Assembly (NCBI RefSeq): GCF_900176335.1
Contig: NZ_FWXW01000001.1
Location: 248,001 to 312,000, forward strand
Direction of reading: 5' to 3'
Length of the DNA: 64,000 nucleotides
Source: Papillibacter cinnamivorans DSM 12816
GTDB lineage: Bacteria; Bacillota; Clostridia; Oscillospirales; Oscillospiraceae
In this document: in pieces, positions 39,529 through 48,021 of the stretch
Numbering within the stretch: position 1 is the stretch's first letter
How the letters are laid out: every line of letters begins with the position of its first letter
Translations under genes and position numbers: made by a program
Notes under the pieces: generated by a model
Told to the model about the DNA's origin: nothing
Seen by the model: the letters and a program-made list of their open reading frames with translations, nothing else
Database searches by the model: none

Positions 39529-40797
39529 TTGAAAATGGGATTCGGAGGCCGCGTGAAAGCAGCGGCAAAAATACTTATGACGGGCAGCCTGGAGGATTAC
39601 CGGGCTGCTTTTATTCGGGGCGACGACCTCGACGGATGGACAGTGGATGCGGAAACCGCCATGAAATATTCGGCGGTAAACGCCTGCATCCGGGTGCTGT
39701 CGGAAACCTTCGCCAGCGTCCCCATCATCCTGTATCAAAAGACGAAAGACGGGCGCGACCCCAGCACGGATCTTGCCGCATACGACGTTCTGCACAACCG
39801 GCCGAACGAGGAAATGGCGCCGTTCAATTTCAACGAAACCATGATGACGAATTTTTGCTCTTCCGGGAATATCGTCTGCGAACGCCTGTATAACCGTGCC
39901 GGAGAGCTTGTCGGGCTTTATCCATATTCGCATCGCGTTACCAATATCGGACGAAATCGGGACACAAAAAAGCTGGAATATAAAATCGGAGCGGGACCGG
40001 ACAGCAAAACTCTTAACCGGAGCCAGGTGCTGCATGTGCCAAATCTCAGCTTTGACGGCGTGATCGGAATGTCTCCGCTTACATACGCCGCGGAAACCAT
40101 CCGCCTGGGGCTGTCATATGAAAAATACGGAGTCAAGTTTTATAACAACGCGGCCATGCCGAGCGGCGTTTTTGAACATCCAGGAGCACTCGGAGACGAA
40201 GCATATAAGCGACTCAAAAAGGATCTCACCGAAAATTATATTGGTTTACAAAATACCGGGACCCCGATGATTTTGGAAGAAAATATGAAATGGCAGCAGG
40301 TGACCATTAGCCCGGTGGATGCCCAGCTGCTGGAAAGCAAGTATTTTCAGATCGAGGATATCTGCCGGATTTTTCGGGTGCCGCAGCATCTGGTGAACAA
40401 GCTCGACCGGAGTACCAATAACAACATCGAGCATCAATCCCTGGAGTTTGTCATGTATACCATGCTCCCGATTTATAAGCGGTTTGAAGACAATATCAAC
40501 ATGCAGCTTCTGTCCCGGGAAGATCGGAATAAGGGATATTATTTCGAGTACAAGCTGGACGGGCTCCTCCGCGGTGACGCTTTGAGCCGAGCCCAGGCAT
40601 ACGCACAAGCAAGGCAATGGGGATGGATGTCGGTCAACGATATTCTCCGGCTGGAAAATAAACCGGGGATCGGACCCAGCGGAGACATATATCTGCAGCC
40701 CTCCAACATGGTGGAGGCCGGAAGCGATCAGTCGGCCGCGCAGAACAATGCGAGGCTGATTGACGATATACAACGAATGATTTCAGAAAGGAGGTAA
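39529..40797 (+). CDS. HK97-type portal protein
   Basis: 422 residues. Family features: AMKYSAVNACIRVLSETFASVPIILYQ, VLHVPNLSFDGVIGMSPLTYAAETIRLG, ICRIFRVPQHLVNKLDRSTNNNIEHQSLEF and the C-terminal LRGDALSRAQAYAQARQWGWMSVNDILRLEN. It begins at TTG 7 nt after GGGAG; an ATG two codons later is possible. Forms the dodecameric DNA entry ring. Confidence 0.95.
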   Translation: MKMGFGGRVKAAAKILMTGSLEDYRAAFIRGDDLDGWTVDAETAMKYSAVNACIRVLSETFASVPIILYQKTKDGRDPSTDLAAYDVLHNRPNEEMAPFNFNETMMTNFCSSGNIVCERLYNRAGELVGLYPYSHRVTNIGRNRDTKKLEYKIGAGPDSKTLNRSQVLHVPNLSFDGVIGMSPLTYAAETIRLGLSYEKYGVKFYNNAAMPSGVFEHPGALGDEAYKRLKKDLTENYIGLQNTGTPMILEENMKWQQVTISPVDAQLLESKYFQIEDICRIFRVPQHLVNKLDRSTNNNIEHQSLEFVMYTMLPIYKRFEDNINMQLLSREDRNKGYYFEYKLDGLLRGDALSRAQAYAQARQWGWMSVNDILRLENKPGIGPSGDIYLQPSNMVEAGSDQSAAQNNARLIDDIQRMISERR

Positions 40798-40804
40798 AAA
40801 CAAG

Positions 40805-41542
40805 ATGCCTTTTTGGAAATTTCAGAATATAGCGGCGTCGGAAACCGAGCCGGAACACGCGGAGCTGCGCATCGAAGGAGACATCATCGACAACGAGGAC
40901 GCGTGGCTGTATGAGTGGTTTGGGATTCAGGCGGTATCCCCGAACGCTTTCAAGGCGGATCTTTCCCAGTATGACGGGAAGCCGATCACCGTGTGGATTG
41001 ACAGCTATGGCGGAAGCGTATTCGCGGCAACCGGCATCTACAACGCGCTGCAGGAACACAAAGCGGATGTCACCGTGAAGATCGATGGGAAAGCCATGTC
41101 CGCGGCAACGATCATCGCGATGGCCGGAAAAGATATCCTGATGTCTCCCACCGCCATGATGATGATCCACAACCCGCTGACGGAGGCATACGGGTACGCA
41201 AGCGATCTCAGAAAGACGGCCGATGTCCTGGACGAGGTAAAGGACGCGATCATCAATGCGTATCAGCTAAAAACGGGACGGTCCCGGGCGAAGCTGTCCG
41301 AAATGATGAATGGCGAAACCTACATGAGCGCCAAGACGGCGATCAAAGAAGGCTTTGCCACCGGGATGCTGTATGCGGATAGCGAGGCAAAACCGGTGGA
41401 AATGGCCTTTAACCGGCACGCGATCCTCAACAGCACATCAGAGGCGGTCAAGCGGATGGTCGCCATGCAAAAACCGCCGGATCCGCAGAAACCAGATAAC
41501 TCAAAAGCCCGCGCATTGCTGGCCCTGGAGATGGAGCTCTAG
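40805..41542 (+). CDS. ClpP-like prohead maturation protease
   Basis: 245 residues. The serine protease fold of ClpP with S99 (GKAMSAATIIAM) and H122 (MMIHNP); the C-terminal tail (PPDPQKPDNSKARALLALEMEL) is probably scaffold-like. It cleaves the N-terminal delta domain of the capsid protein encoded next. Confidence 0.93.
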   Translation: MPFWKFQNIAASETEPEHAELRIEGDIIDNEDAWLYEWFGIQAVSPNAFKADLSQYDGKPITVWIDSYGGSVFAATGIYNALQEHKADVTVKIDGKAMSAATIIAMAGKDILMSPTAMMMIHNPLTEAYGYASDLRKTADVLDEVKDAIINAYQLKTGRSRAKLSEMMNGETYMSAKTAIKEGFATGMLYADSEAKPVEMAFNRHAILNSTSEAVKRMVAMQKPPDPQKPDNSKARALLALEMEL

Positions 41543-41583
41543 GGCATTTTTCATACCCAAAATCAAAAAGGAGGAAAACAACC

Positions 41584-42876
41584 ATGAACAAATCCAAGGC
41601 TATGAAAGCCCTGATCGCAAACCTCACCGCGCTGCAGACGGACGCGCAGGCCCTGCAGACTAAACCGGATGCTACCGCGGCGGAGATCACCGCCAAGACC
41701 GAAGAGATCAAGGCCGTAAAAGCCAAGATCAAAGCCCAGGAAATCCTCGACGAAAGCAAGGAATTCGACGAGGCCGGAGAACTGATCCCGGATACCAAGC
41801 CCGTGAACGATCCCATTTATGCGCAGCCGAAAAACCACAAGGGACCGTTCAACAGTTTCGGAGAACAGCTGCTGGCAGTCGTAAAATCTTCTCCGAAAGG
41901 CGCGGTTATCGACAAGCGGTTGATGGAAATCCAAAACGCCAGCGGAGCTAACGAAGGCGTTCCTTCCGAAGGCGGATTTCTTGTTCAGCAGGATTTTGTC
42001 TCCGAGATCCAGAAGGTTATTTTTGACCAGTCTCAGATTCTCAGCATGTGCCGCGAGATTCCCATCAGCGCAAACTCCAATGGTGTTAAACTCAATGGGA
42101 TCGACGAAACCAACCGAGCGAACGGATCCCGCTGGGGCGGCGTGCAGGGGTACTGGGCGAACGAAGCTGCGACCGTAACTTCCAGCAAGCCGAAATTCCG
42201 CAAAATCGAGTTGTCCCTCAACAAGCTGTTTGCTTTGTATTACAGCACCGACGAGCTGCTGGCGGACGCCTCCGCAATGGAAGCGGTCCTTTCTCAGGCA
42301 TTTTCCGAGGAGCTGTCCTTTAAAGCGCTTGACGCCATTATCCGCGGCACGGGCGCCGGGCAGCCTCTCGGCATTCTCAACGCCGGTTGCTTGGTTTCTC
42401 AGGCGAAAGAAACCGGGCAGGCAGCGGATACTGTCGTGCATGAAAATATCAGCAAAATGTGGAACCGCCTATTTGCCGGATCCAGGGCAAACGCAGCATG
42501 GCTTGTGAACCAGGAAGTGGAGCCGCAGTTGGAGGCAATGGCGCTTGCAATCGGAACCGGTGGGACGCTGTCGCCCATGGCCATGGAGTATATGACCAAG
42601 GGAACCATCAAGGGGCGGCCCGTCATTCCCATCGAACAGGCATCGGCTTTGGGCGACGTTGGAGATATCATCCTGGCCGACATGCGCCAGTATCTGCTTG
42701 CCACTAAGGGCGGTCCGCAGATGGCGTCCTCTATGCATGTTCAGTTCCTGTACGACGAAATGACCTTCCGCATGACCTGGCGTTTGGACGGTCAGCCGGC
42801 GCTCCACAGCGCGATCACGCCGTACAAGGGAGCTTCCACCCTGTCCAGCTTTGTCACCCTGGCCGAGCGGGCATAA
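41584..42876 (+). CDS. HK97-fold major capsid protein
   Basis: 430 residues. The N-terminal ~100 residues form a coiled delta domain (MNKSKAMKALIANLTALQTDAQAL ... EILDESKEF) to be removed by the protease; the rest is the HK97 fold with GFLVQQDFVSEIQKVIFDQSQILSMCREIPI and GTGAGQPLGILN. AAAGGAGG precedes the start. Confidence 0.94.
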   Translation: MNKSKAMKALIANLTALQTDAQALQTKPDATAAEITAKTEEIKAVKAKIKAQEILDESKEFDEAGELIPDTKPVNDPIYAQPKNHKGPFNSFGEQLLAVVKSSPKGAVIDKRLMEIQNASGANEGVPSEGGFLVQQDFVSEIQKVIFDQSQILSMCREIPISANSNGVKLNGIDETNRANGSRWGGVQGYWANEAATVTSSKPKFRKIELSLNKLFALYYSTDELLADASAMEAVLSQAFSEELSFKALDAIIRGTGAGQPLGILNAGCLVSQAKETGQAADTVVHENISKMWNRLFAGSRANAAWLVNQEVEPQLEAMALAIGTGGTLSPMAMEYMTKGTIKGRPVIPIEQASALGDVGDIILADMRQYLLATKGGPQMASSMHVQFLYDEMTFRMTWRLDGQPALHSAITPYKGASTLSSFVTLAERA

Positions 42877-42909
42877 TCCGAATCTGAATAATAACAGGAG
42901 GTAAAATAC

Positions 42910-43383
42910 ATGAAGGGAACCAATATTGCCGAGCAGTTTCACGTTGTCAATATCCTGCCTCCGCAGGATGTGGACACCGGAAAGACTGCCGATATTTTCT
43001 CAATGAAAAATTACGCGCATGCCACGATCATCGTACAGTGCGGATCCACCAACGCGGACGCCGGAAATATCACAATCGAGGAGTGCGACAACTTTACGCC
43101 CACAACCGACACGGCTATTGACTTTTATTACTACGCAGAGACAACCGCCGCAGGCGACACGCTCGGCGCAAGAACGAAAGCAGAAGCAGCTACCGGAATC
43201 GACGTATCCGCAAACGACAACACGACATATGTCATCGAAATCGACGCTTCTCAGCTCTCCGACGGATACCCCTGCATCGAGCTGAAATGGTCCGATCCAG
43301 GCGGAGCCACTTACGCAAGCGCGGTCGCCATTCTCAGCGGACCCAGATATGCAGAGGATCAGTCGCCCACGGCGATTGCCTAA
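42910..43383 (+). CDS. Virion protein downstream of capsid (possible head decoration)
   Basis: 157 residues, CAGGAGG before ATG, beta-sheet-rich (AHATIIVQCGSTNADAGNITIEECDNF). Its fold pattern resembles the extra domain inserted in the connector at 44305. Position suggests a capsid decoration or fibre protein; not proven. Confidence 0.6.
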   Translation: MKGTNIAEQFHVVNILPPQDVDTGKTADIFSMKNYAHATIIVQCGSTNADAGNITIEECDNFTPTTDTAIDFYYYAETTAAGDTLGARTKAEAATGIDVSANDNTTYVIEIDASQLSDGYPCIELKWSDPGGATYASAVAILSGPRYAEDQSPTAIA

Positions 43384-43461
43384 TTAACGCAGGGCGGCCG
43401 GTTTCGGCCGCCCTGACTTTGCCCAACCAGGGCGTAACGCGAAAGCGATGGAGGTTTTATT

Positions 43462-43962
43462 ATGACTTTACTTGGATCCAAATGGGTTTCCGGACTGCTG
43501 GAATTCTTTGTGAGATCCACCGGAACTACGATTTTTAAACTAACGGCATCCGGCGCGGAGGGAAACCTTGTCGGCAACGTGACAGGAAACGTGACAGGGA
43601 ACGTGACCGGATACGCGCTGAAATCCGAGGCAAGAACCGCAACCGCCGACGGCACCGGAACAGGCACGATATCGGCGGGCACCACGCACGTAACCGTAAC
43701 GGCGACGGATGCTAATCACATCATAAAGCTGCCTGCGCCCGTCCCGGGTCTGGTTATCACGCTGCTCAACGGTGCAACCGGATATGAAATCAGGAGTTCC
43801 GATCCTGCTACAATCGGGATCAACGGGGGTACCGGGGCAGCCGCGGAATCGGCGGTCGCGGCAAACACCACCGTGGTACTGCGGTGTGTATCCGCAACCG
43901 CATGGCTCGGATCGACCGTAACGACCGCCGGAGTGGTTGGCGTTCTTGAAGTCGCCGCGTAA
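43462..43962 (+). CDS. Virion protein with NVTG repeats
   Basis: 166 residues, GGAGG before ATG. Three tandem NVTG units (GNVTGNVTGNVTGYALKS) begin a collagen-free repeat stretch, followed by a beta-rich domain (HIIKLPAPVPGLVITLLNGATGYEIRSSD). Similar modules occur in phage fibres and decoration proteins. Function is inference. Confidence 0.6.
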   Translation: MTLLGSKWVSGLLEFFVRSTGTTIFKLTASGAEGNLVGNVTGNVTGNVTGYALKSEARTATADGTGTGTISAGTTHVTVTATDANHIIKLPAPVPGLVITLLNGATGYEIRSSDPATIGINGGTGAAAESAVAANTTVVLRCVSATAWLGSTVTTAGVVGVLEVAA

Positions 43963-43974
43963 GGGGTGATATAA

Positions 43975-44295
43975 ATGATCGGAGTCACCAGAGCAACCGC
44001 TGCGACCGGCGCCGTCAGCCTGGAGGTAAATCCAGGCAGAGCATGGCAGCTGGAGCAGATCAATGTGCACCTAAACGCGGCCGGAGCAGCGGGGAACCTG
44101 ACCGCCACCGTCGACGCCGCAGCAGGGGCAGCCTATGACGTCGTGATCCTCACTCAGGATATGACGTCGATATCGGATCTTGTCTATATCCCGGACAGAC
44201 CCGTCCTGTTGGAGAGCGGAGACAAGCTTACGGTGGCGTGGGCTAATTCCGGGGATAAGACATACGGCATTGAAGTCAAGCACAGCACGAGGTAA
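43975..44295 (+). CDS. Small beta-rich virion protein
   Basis: 106 residues (GRAWQLEQINVHLNAAGAAGNLTATVDAAAGAAYDVVI ... LVYIPDRPVLLESGDKLTVAW), beta-sandwich pattern. Same block as the two preceding genes; probable head surface protein. Not recognised. Confidence 0.6.
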   Translation: MIGVTRATAATGAVSLEVNPGRAWQLEQINVHLNAAGAAGNLTATVDAAAGAAYDVVILTQDMTSISDLVYIPDRPVLLESGDKLTVAWANSGDKTYGIEVKHSTR

Positions 44296-44304
44296 AGAAA
44301 GGCG

Positions 44305-45255
44305 GTGGGCCGGTTGCTGGACTATAAAATCATAACCGCGGTGACGACGGAACCGGTGACGCTGGCCGAAGCCAAGCTGCACCTGCGGGCCAACTCAGAA
44401 AGCTTTTCCGACGGAATCGCGACCAGCCAATCCATCGCGCCGGGATCGCATACCATCGCCGCCTCCTACGGGACCGTGGGGGCGGCGGTGGACGTTCTGG
44501 GATACTTTTCCGCGGTGAACCTGAACGCCGGAGCCTGCGAAACGGGCGGCTCCGTGGCGGCGAAAATCCAGGAGTCGGATGACTTCGTCACCTGGACCGA
44601 TTTCACGGGAGGCGCGTTTACCACCGTAACGGAGGCTAATGACAATTCCGTCCAGGAAATCGAATACACCGGAGGAAAGCAATACATCCGGGTAGCGGCC
44701 ACCGTCGCCGGAGCGGCATGCGAGTTTTCGGCGGACGTAATTACCGTGACGGGAGAGGACGCGGAAGATTCGCTGATTTCCGACCTGGTCACGGCGGCAA
44801 GAGAATACTGCGAGGCGTTCACCGGCCGGGCGCTGGCGCCCCAAACGCTGGAGGCATATCTTGACCGGTTCCCGTGCAGGAATCATATCGAATTGCCGAT
44901 GCCTCCGCTGCAGAGCGTGACCAGCGTCAAGTACAAGGATTCTAGCGGAACGGAAACCACAATGACAGCAGACACGGAATATATCGTGGACGTCGACAGC
45001 ACCGTGGGTCGGATCGTACTGCCTTACGGTGTAACGTGGCCCAGCTTTACAGCCTGGACGGTAAATCCAATCCGGGTCCGTTATACCGCCGGGTACAGCG
45101 CGACGAATCCCATGCCGAAAACCATCAAGCAGGCCATGCTGCTGCTGATCTGCCACTGGTACGACCATAAGTCCGCCGTGGGGGATGTGGGCGGAAGGAT
45201 GGAGCTGGCGGTTCACGCGTTGCTGTCGCTGCACAGGGTGAGGTGGTTCGGGTGA
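44305..45255 (+). CDS. Head-tail connector (gp6-like) with an inserted beta domain
   Basis: 316 residues, about three times the usual connector. The connector fold begins EPVTLAEAKLHLRA (16-29) and continues at about 151 (EDAEDSLISDLVTAAREYCEAFTGRALAPQTLEAYLDRFP). Between them, residues 37-150 form a separate beta-rich domain (GSHTIAASYGTVGAAVDVLGY ... KQYIRVAATVAGAACEF). The start is a GTG after AAAGGCGG; a TTG four codons later is possible. Confidence 0.8.
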   Translation: MGRLLDYKIITAVTTEPVTLAEAKLHLRANSESFSDGIATSQSIAPGSHTIAASYGTVGAAVDVLGYFSAVNLNAGACETGGSVAAKIQESDDFVTWTDFTGGAFTTVTEANDNSVQEIEYTGGKQYIRVAATVAGAACEFSADVITVTGEDAEDSLISDLVTAAREYCEAFTGRALAPQTLEAYLDRFPCRNHIELPMPPLQSVTSVKYKDSSGTETTMTADTEYIVDVDSTVGRIVLPYGVTWPSFTAWTVNPIRVRYTAGYSATNPMPKTIKQAMLLLICHWYDHKSAVGDVGGRMELAVHALLSLHRVRWFG

Positions 45256-45572
45256 TCGAAGCAGGCAAGCTCAACCGGATCATCGCGCTGCAGCGGCGTA
45301 CCGTCGCCCATGACGAATACAACGCCGAAACGGAAACCTGGGCGGACGAATCGGTCATCTGGGCGGAAGCCATCACGTCCGGCGGCCGGGAATTTTACGC
45401 GGCACAGAAGCTCAACGCGGAAACCTCCGTCGTGTTCCGCATCCGGCACACTAGAAATATAAACACGCAGATGCGCGTCCGTTGGGGAGGCCGGTATTTT
45501 GCGATCCTGTCCGCAGAGGACCCCACCGGCCGGCGGGAAGAAATCCTGATCTCCGCAAAGGAGGTGGTTTGA
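45252..45572 (+). CDS. Head closure / head-tail adaptor (SPP1 gp16, HK97 gp7-like)
   Basis: 106 residues: IEAGKLNRIIALQRRTVAHDEYNAETETWAD ... VVFRIRHTRNINTQMRVRWGGRYFAILSAEDP, the standard head-tail joining family. Starts at a GTG overlapping the preceding stop (GTGA). Confidence 0.88.
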   Translation: MIEAGKLNRIIALQRRTVAHDEYNAETETWADESVIWAEAITSGGREFYAAQKLNAETSVVFRIRHTRNINTQMRVRWGGRYFAILSAEDPTGRREEILISAKEVV

Positions 45573-45778
45573 TGAAGATACCAAAATACTTAAAGATCAT
45601 TCCATCTGGAACGGGTAAACGTTCAATAACATTCACGGTTAAAGTCAAGTGGTGGGGGTGGCCGATTCTTATTTTTAAGGCGATGAGGGAACGGTTCGTT
45701 TTTCCGTGGTACAGTTGGCTGGCTTATCCGTATTTTTGTGTTAAGATTATGCGTAACGCATGTCGGGAGGTGCGCTGA
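45572..45778 (+). CDS. Small basic hydrophobic protein in the connector block
   Basis: 68 residues, AAAGGAGG before an ATG that overlaps the previous stop (TGATG). Basic and aromatic (KIIPSGTGKRSITFTVKVKWWGWPILIFKAMRERFVFPWYSWLAYPYF). Not a known tail-completion protein, yet it occupies the place where the gp10-like gene normally stands. AT-richer than its neighbours. Confidence 0.6.
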   Translation: MKIPKYLKIIPSGTGKRSITFTVKVKWWGWPILIFKAMRERFVFPWYSWLAYPYFCVKIMRNACREVR

Positions 45779-46192
45779 GTGGACATTGAAGCCGCTTTCA
45801 CCGCCTATCTTCTGGCGCGGACGGGCCTGACGGCGCTCGTCGGAAACCGGATCTATCCGGACGAAACCCCACAGGGCGTAGACCTGGCAAGGCATACCGC
45901 CGTGGTTTATTCCCAAAGCGGGGCGGATGAAAAAATCCACACCCACGCGGGGCAAAACGCGCTGGAACAACCGGCCTATCAATTTACCGCTTACGCTCCC
46001 ACGCGGCCCCAGGTGAAAGCCATTTCGGCGCAGCTCAAGGATGCGCTTTGCGATTATTCGGGGACGATGGGCGGGCTGGAAGTGCAGTATATCCGCCTGG
46101 ACACGGAGCTATACGACACCGAGCATCCGGGCGACGGGGTAACGGTGAGCGTCTGCGTCCTGGAATTTTCAATCAACTATGTAAGGAGCTGA
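45779..46192 (+). CDS. Tail terminator/completion protein (DUF3168-like)
   Basis: 137 residues, DIEAAFTAYLLARTGLTALVGNRIYPDETPQG, TAYAPTRPQVKAISAQLKDAL and a beta C-terminus, as in DUF3168. Starts at GTG after GGGAGG. Caps the tail tube at the head end. Confidence 0.82.
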   Translation: MDIEAAFTAYLLARTGLTALVGNRIYPDETPQGVDLARHTAVVYSQSGADEKIHTHAGQNALEQPAYQFTAYAPTRPQVKAISAQLKDALCDYSGTMGGLEVQYIRLDTELYDTEHPGDGVTVSVCVLEFSINYVRS

Positions 46193-46199
46193 AAAACAT

Positions 46200-46895
46200 A
46201 TGAGCAATGCGACCTTCGGCGCCGGAGGGGTATTCGCCTGGAATTCGCATACCATCGGAGAGGTTGACACCATCGGCGGAGTCAATGTAAAAGCGGACAC
46301 CGTGGAAGCGACGACCCACCAAAGCGCCAATAATTTCAAAGAATATATCCTCGGGCTGCTGGACACGGATGAAATCACCATCGAAGGCAACTTCTATGCC
46401 GGGGATACAGACGGGCAGATCGCGTTTCTGACCGACCTTTACGCGCGAACCGGAAGAACTGCAACCATCACATTCCCGACGGTCACCGGAACCGCGTGGA
46501 CCATCACAGCGTTGCCGACCGGTTTTTCCACACAGCCGCCTATCAATGACAAGATTCGGTTTACCCTCAGCATCAAGCCTACGGGTAAACCGACCATGTC
46601 TGTGGCGGCATCCAACAATCTTTCCGACCTGACGCTCACAACGGCGACGCTGTATCCTTCTTTCGCGGCGGCTACCTACGACTACACGGCAACTTCCACG
46701 GGCTCCAGCGTGACCGTCACGCCGACGGCAAGCGCTGGCACCATCACGGTAAACGGAAACACCGTAGCCACGGGAGAAGCCTCCGCCGCCATCAGCCTGG
46801 GAAGCTCCGGAGACATGACCACCATCACCATCGTGGTGACGGAAACCAGCAAAGCACCCAAGACCTATACGGTCCGGGTGGCAAAGACGGCCTGA
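46200..46895 (+). CDS. Major tail protein with C-terminal Ig/cadherin-like domain
   Basis: 231 residues. The tube domain (about 1-130: GGVFAWNSHTIGEVDTIGGVNVKADTVEATTHQS ... DEITIEGNFYAGDTDGQIAFLTDL) is followed by a cadherin-like beta-sandwich (SNNLSDLTLTTATLYPSFAAATYDYTAT ... TYTVRVAKTA) that probably decorates the tail surface. Confidence 0.85.
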   Translation: MSNATFGAGGVFAWNSHTIGEVDTIGGVNVKADTVEATTHQSANNFKEYILGLLDTDEITIEGNFYAGDTDGQIAFLTDLYARTGRTATITFPTVTGTAWTITALPTGFSTQPPINDKIRFTLSIKPTGKPTMSVAASNNLSDLTLTTATLYPSFAAATYDYTATSTGSSVTVTPTASAGTITVNGNTVATGEASAAISLGSSGDMTTITIVVTETSKAPKTYTVRVAKTA

Positions 46896-46910
46896 TAAAG
46901 GCGGCATAAA

Positions 46911-46932
46911 AGGGGAGGGGAAACCCTCCCCT
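46911..46932 (+). terminator. Attenuating hairpin between tail tube and chaperone genes
   Basis: GGGGAGGG-GAAA-CCCTCCCC, no T run behind it. It may lower expression of the chaperone genes relative to the abundant tube protein, or stabilise the upstream mRNA. Confidence 0.45.
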
Positions 46933-46952
46933 ATGCGTATATGGAGGAAAAC

Positions 46953-47291
46953 ATGAGACAGCTGCAGACGAACGACATCTTCCGGATGAGCCGGATTTTC
47001 AAAAAACTCAGCATTAAAGCGGCAGACGTTGAAATGGAAACCGCAGAAGGAAAAACACCGGATAACGCCGATGAAAAACTTGCTCTGGCAGTCATCCTGA
47101 AAGTTGTGGAAAATCTTCATCTGGCGCAGGCGGAGATCAACGATTTCCTGGGAGATCTGGTGGGAATAACCGGAGAGGAATTCGGCGTACTTCCCATTTC
47201 GGAAACTATCCAATATATCAAGGAATTCAAGGAGCTGGATGGAATCGCGGATTTTTTCGCGCGTGTCGGGCAGTGGACGAAATCGCTGTAA
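46953..47291 (+). CDS. Tail assembly chaperone (gpG-like)
   Basis: 112 residues, helical, in the chaperone position. Start ATG follows GGAGG by 5 nt; an earlier in-frame ATG is part of that site. Near its end (47252-47258) lies TTTTTTC in the correct frame for -1 slippage, giving a longer gpG-GT-like fusion with the next frame. Confidence 0.8.
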   Translation: MRQLQTNDIFRMSRIFKKLSIKAADVEMETAEGKTPDNADEKLALAVILKVVENLHLAQAEINDFLGDLVGITGEEFGVLPISETIQYIKEFKELDGIADFFARVGQWTKSL

Positions 47292-47584
47292 CCGACCTGC
47301 TGCTGCACCGGTACGGGAATATCGAATATGTCCTGCGCCTTCCATTTTTGGATGGAGTGGAACTGATTGCAAAGGCAAGGGAACAGCAAGAGGAACGAAG
47401 AATCTGGGAAGCCTGGCTGATACAAATGCCGCATATGCAAAAATTCACGCCATACGAAGAATACTTGGATTCTATGCGTAAAACCGCAAAGCCGAAGCAA
47501 GCGAAAAAGCAAACAACGGAACAGCAGATCGGCATCCTTAAGCTCTGGACTGCGGCGCTGGGCGGAACGGTGGTGGAAGTATAA
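47258..47584 (+). CDS. Tail chaperone extension (GT-like), reached by -1 frameshift
   Basis: This frame continues the chaperone after -1 slippage on TTTTTTC and gives about 108 more residues (total about 210). It contains DEIAVTDLLLHRYGNIEYVLRLPFLDGVELIAKAREQQEERRIWEAWLI. It could start alone at a GTG at 47273, but no ribosome-binding site is seen there, and the slippery heptamer in the overlap is a better explanation. Confidence 0.75.
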   Translation, partial: RACRAVDEIAVTDLLLHRYGNIEYVLRLPFLDGVELIAKAREQQEERRIWEAWLIQMPHMQKFTPYEEYLDSMRKTAKPKQAKKQTTEQQIGILKLWTAALGGTVVEV

Positions 47585-48021
47585 TGGCGCATTTTAAAGG
47601 CTCGGATATCGAAATCGACGGGCTGGATGAATTGATCCAAGCCTGCGCCCAGCTGCCGGAGGACGCCATGTCGTACCTGAAAGACGGCGCGAACGCGGCC
47701 GGGGCCATTGTCCTCCAAAAAGCCAAAGACAAAGTACCGGTACTGACAGGCATAACAAAGGTTAAGCTGAAGCTCACCAAAGCGAAAAAAAGCTCTAAAA
47801 CGCCTTATAAGATATTCAGCAAAGTTTCCGCCGGCAAAGGAGCCGCGGCGATGGGGCCGCTGGAGCTAGGGCACAATCTTGTAATACATGGGCATACCGT
47901 GGGCGCTGTAAAGGAGCGTCCATTTTTGCGCCCCGCGGCGGATGAAAGCAAAGAGGAAGTCGCGGATCTGATGGTGAAAGCCATGAATCGGGCGCTGGAA
48001 AGCATGGGAGGCGTCAAGTAA
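47584..48021 (+). CDS. HK97 gp10-like tail-completion protein, displaced
   Basis: 145 residues: DIEIDGLDELIQACAQLPEDAMSYLKDGANAAGAIVLQKAKDKVPVLTG ... ERPFLRPAADESKEEVADLMVKAMNRAL, typical of gp10 neck proteins. It normally precedes the tail terminator, but here lies between the chaperones and the tape measure. Start overlaps the previous stop (TAATG). Confidence 0.82.
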   Translation: MAHFKGSDIEIDGLDELIQACAQLPEDAMSYLKDGANAAGAIVLQKAKDKVPVLTGITKVKLKLTKAKKSSKTPYKIFSKVSAGKGAAAMGPLELGHNLVIHGHTVGAVKERPFLRPAADESKEEVADLMVKAMNRALESMGGVK

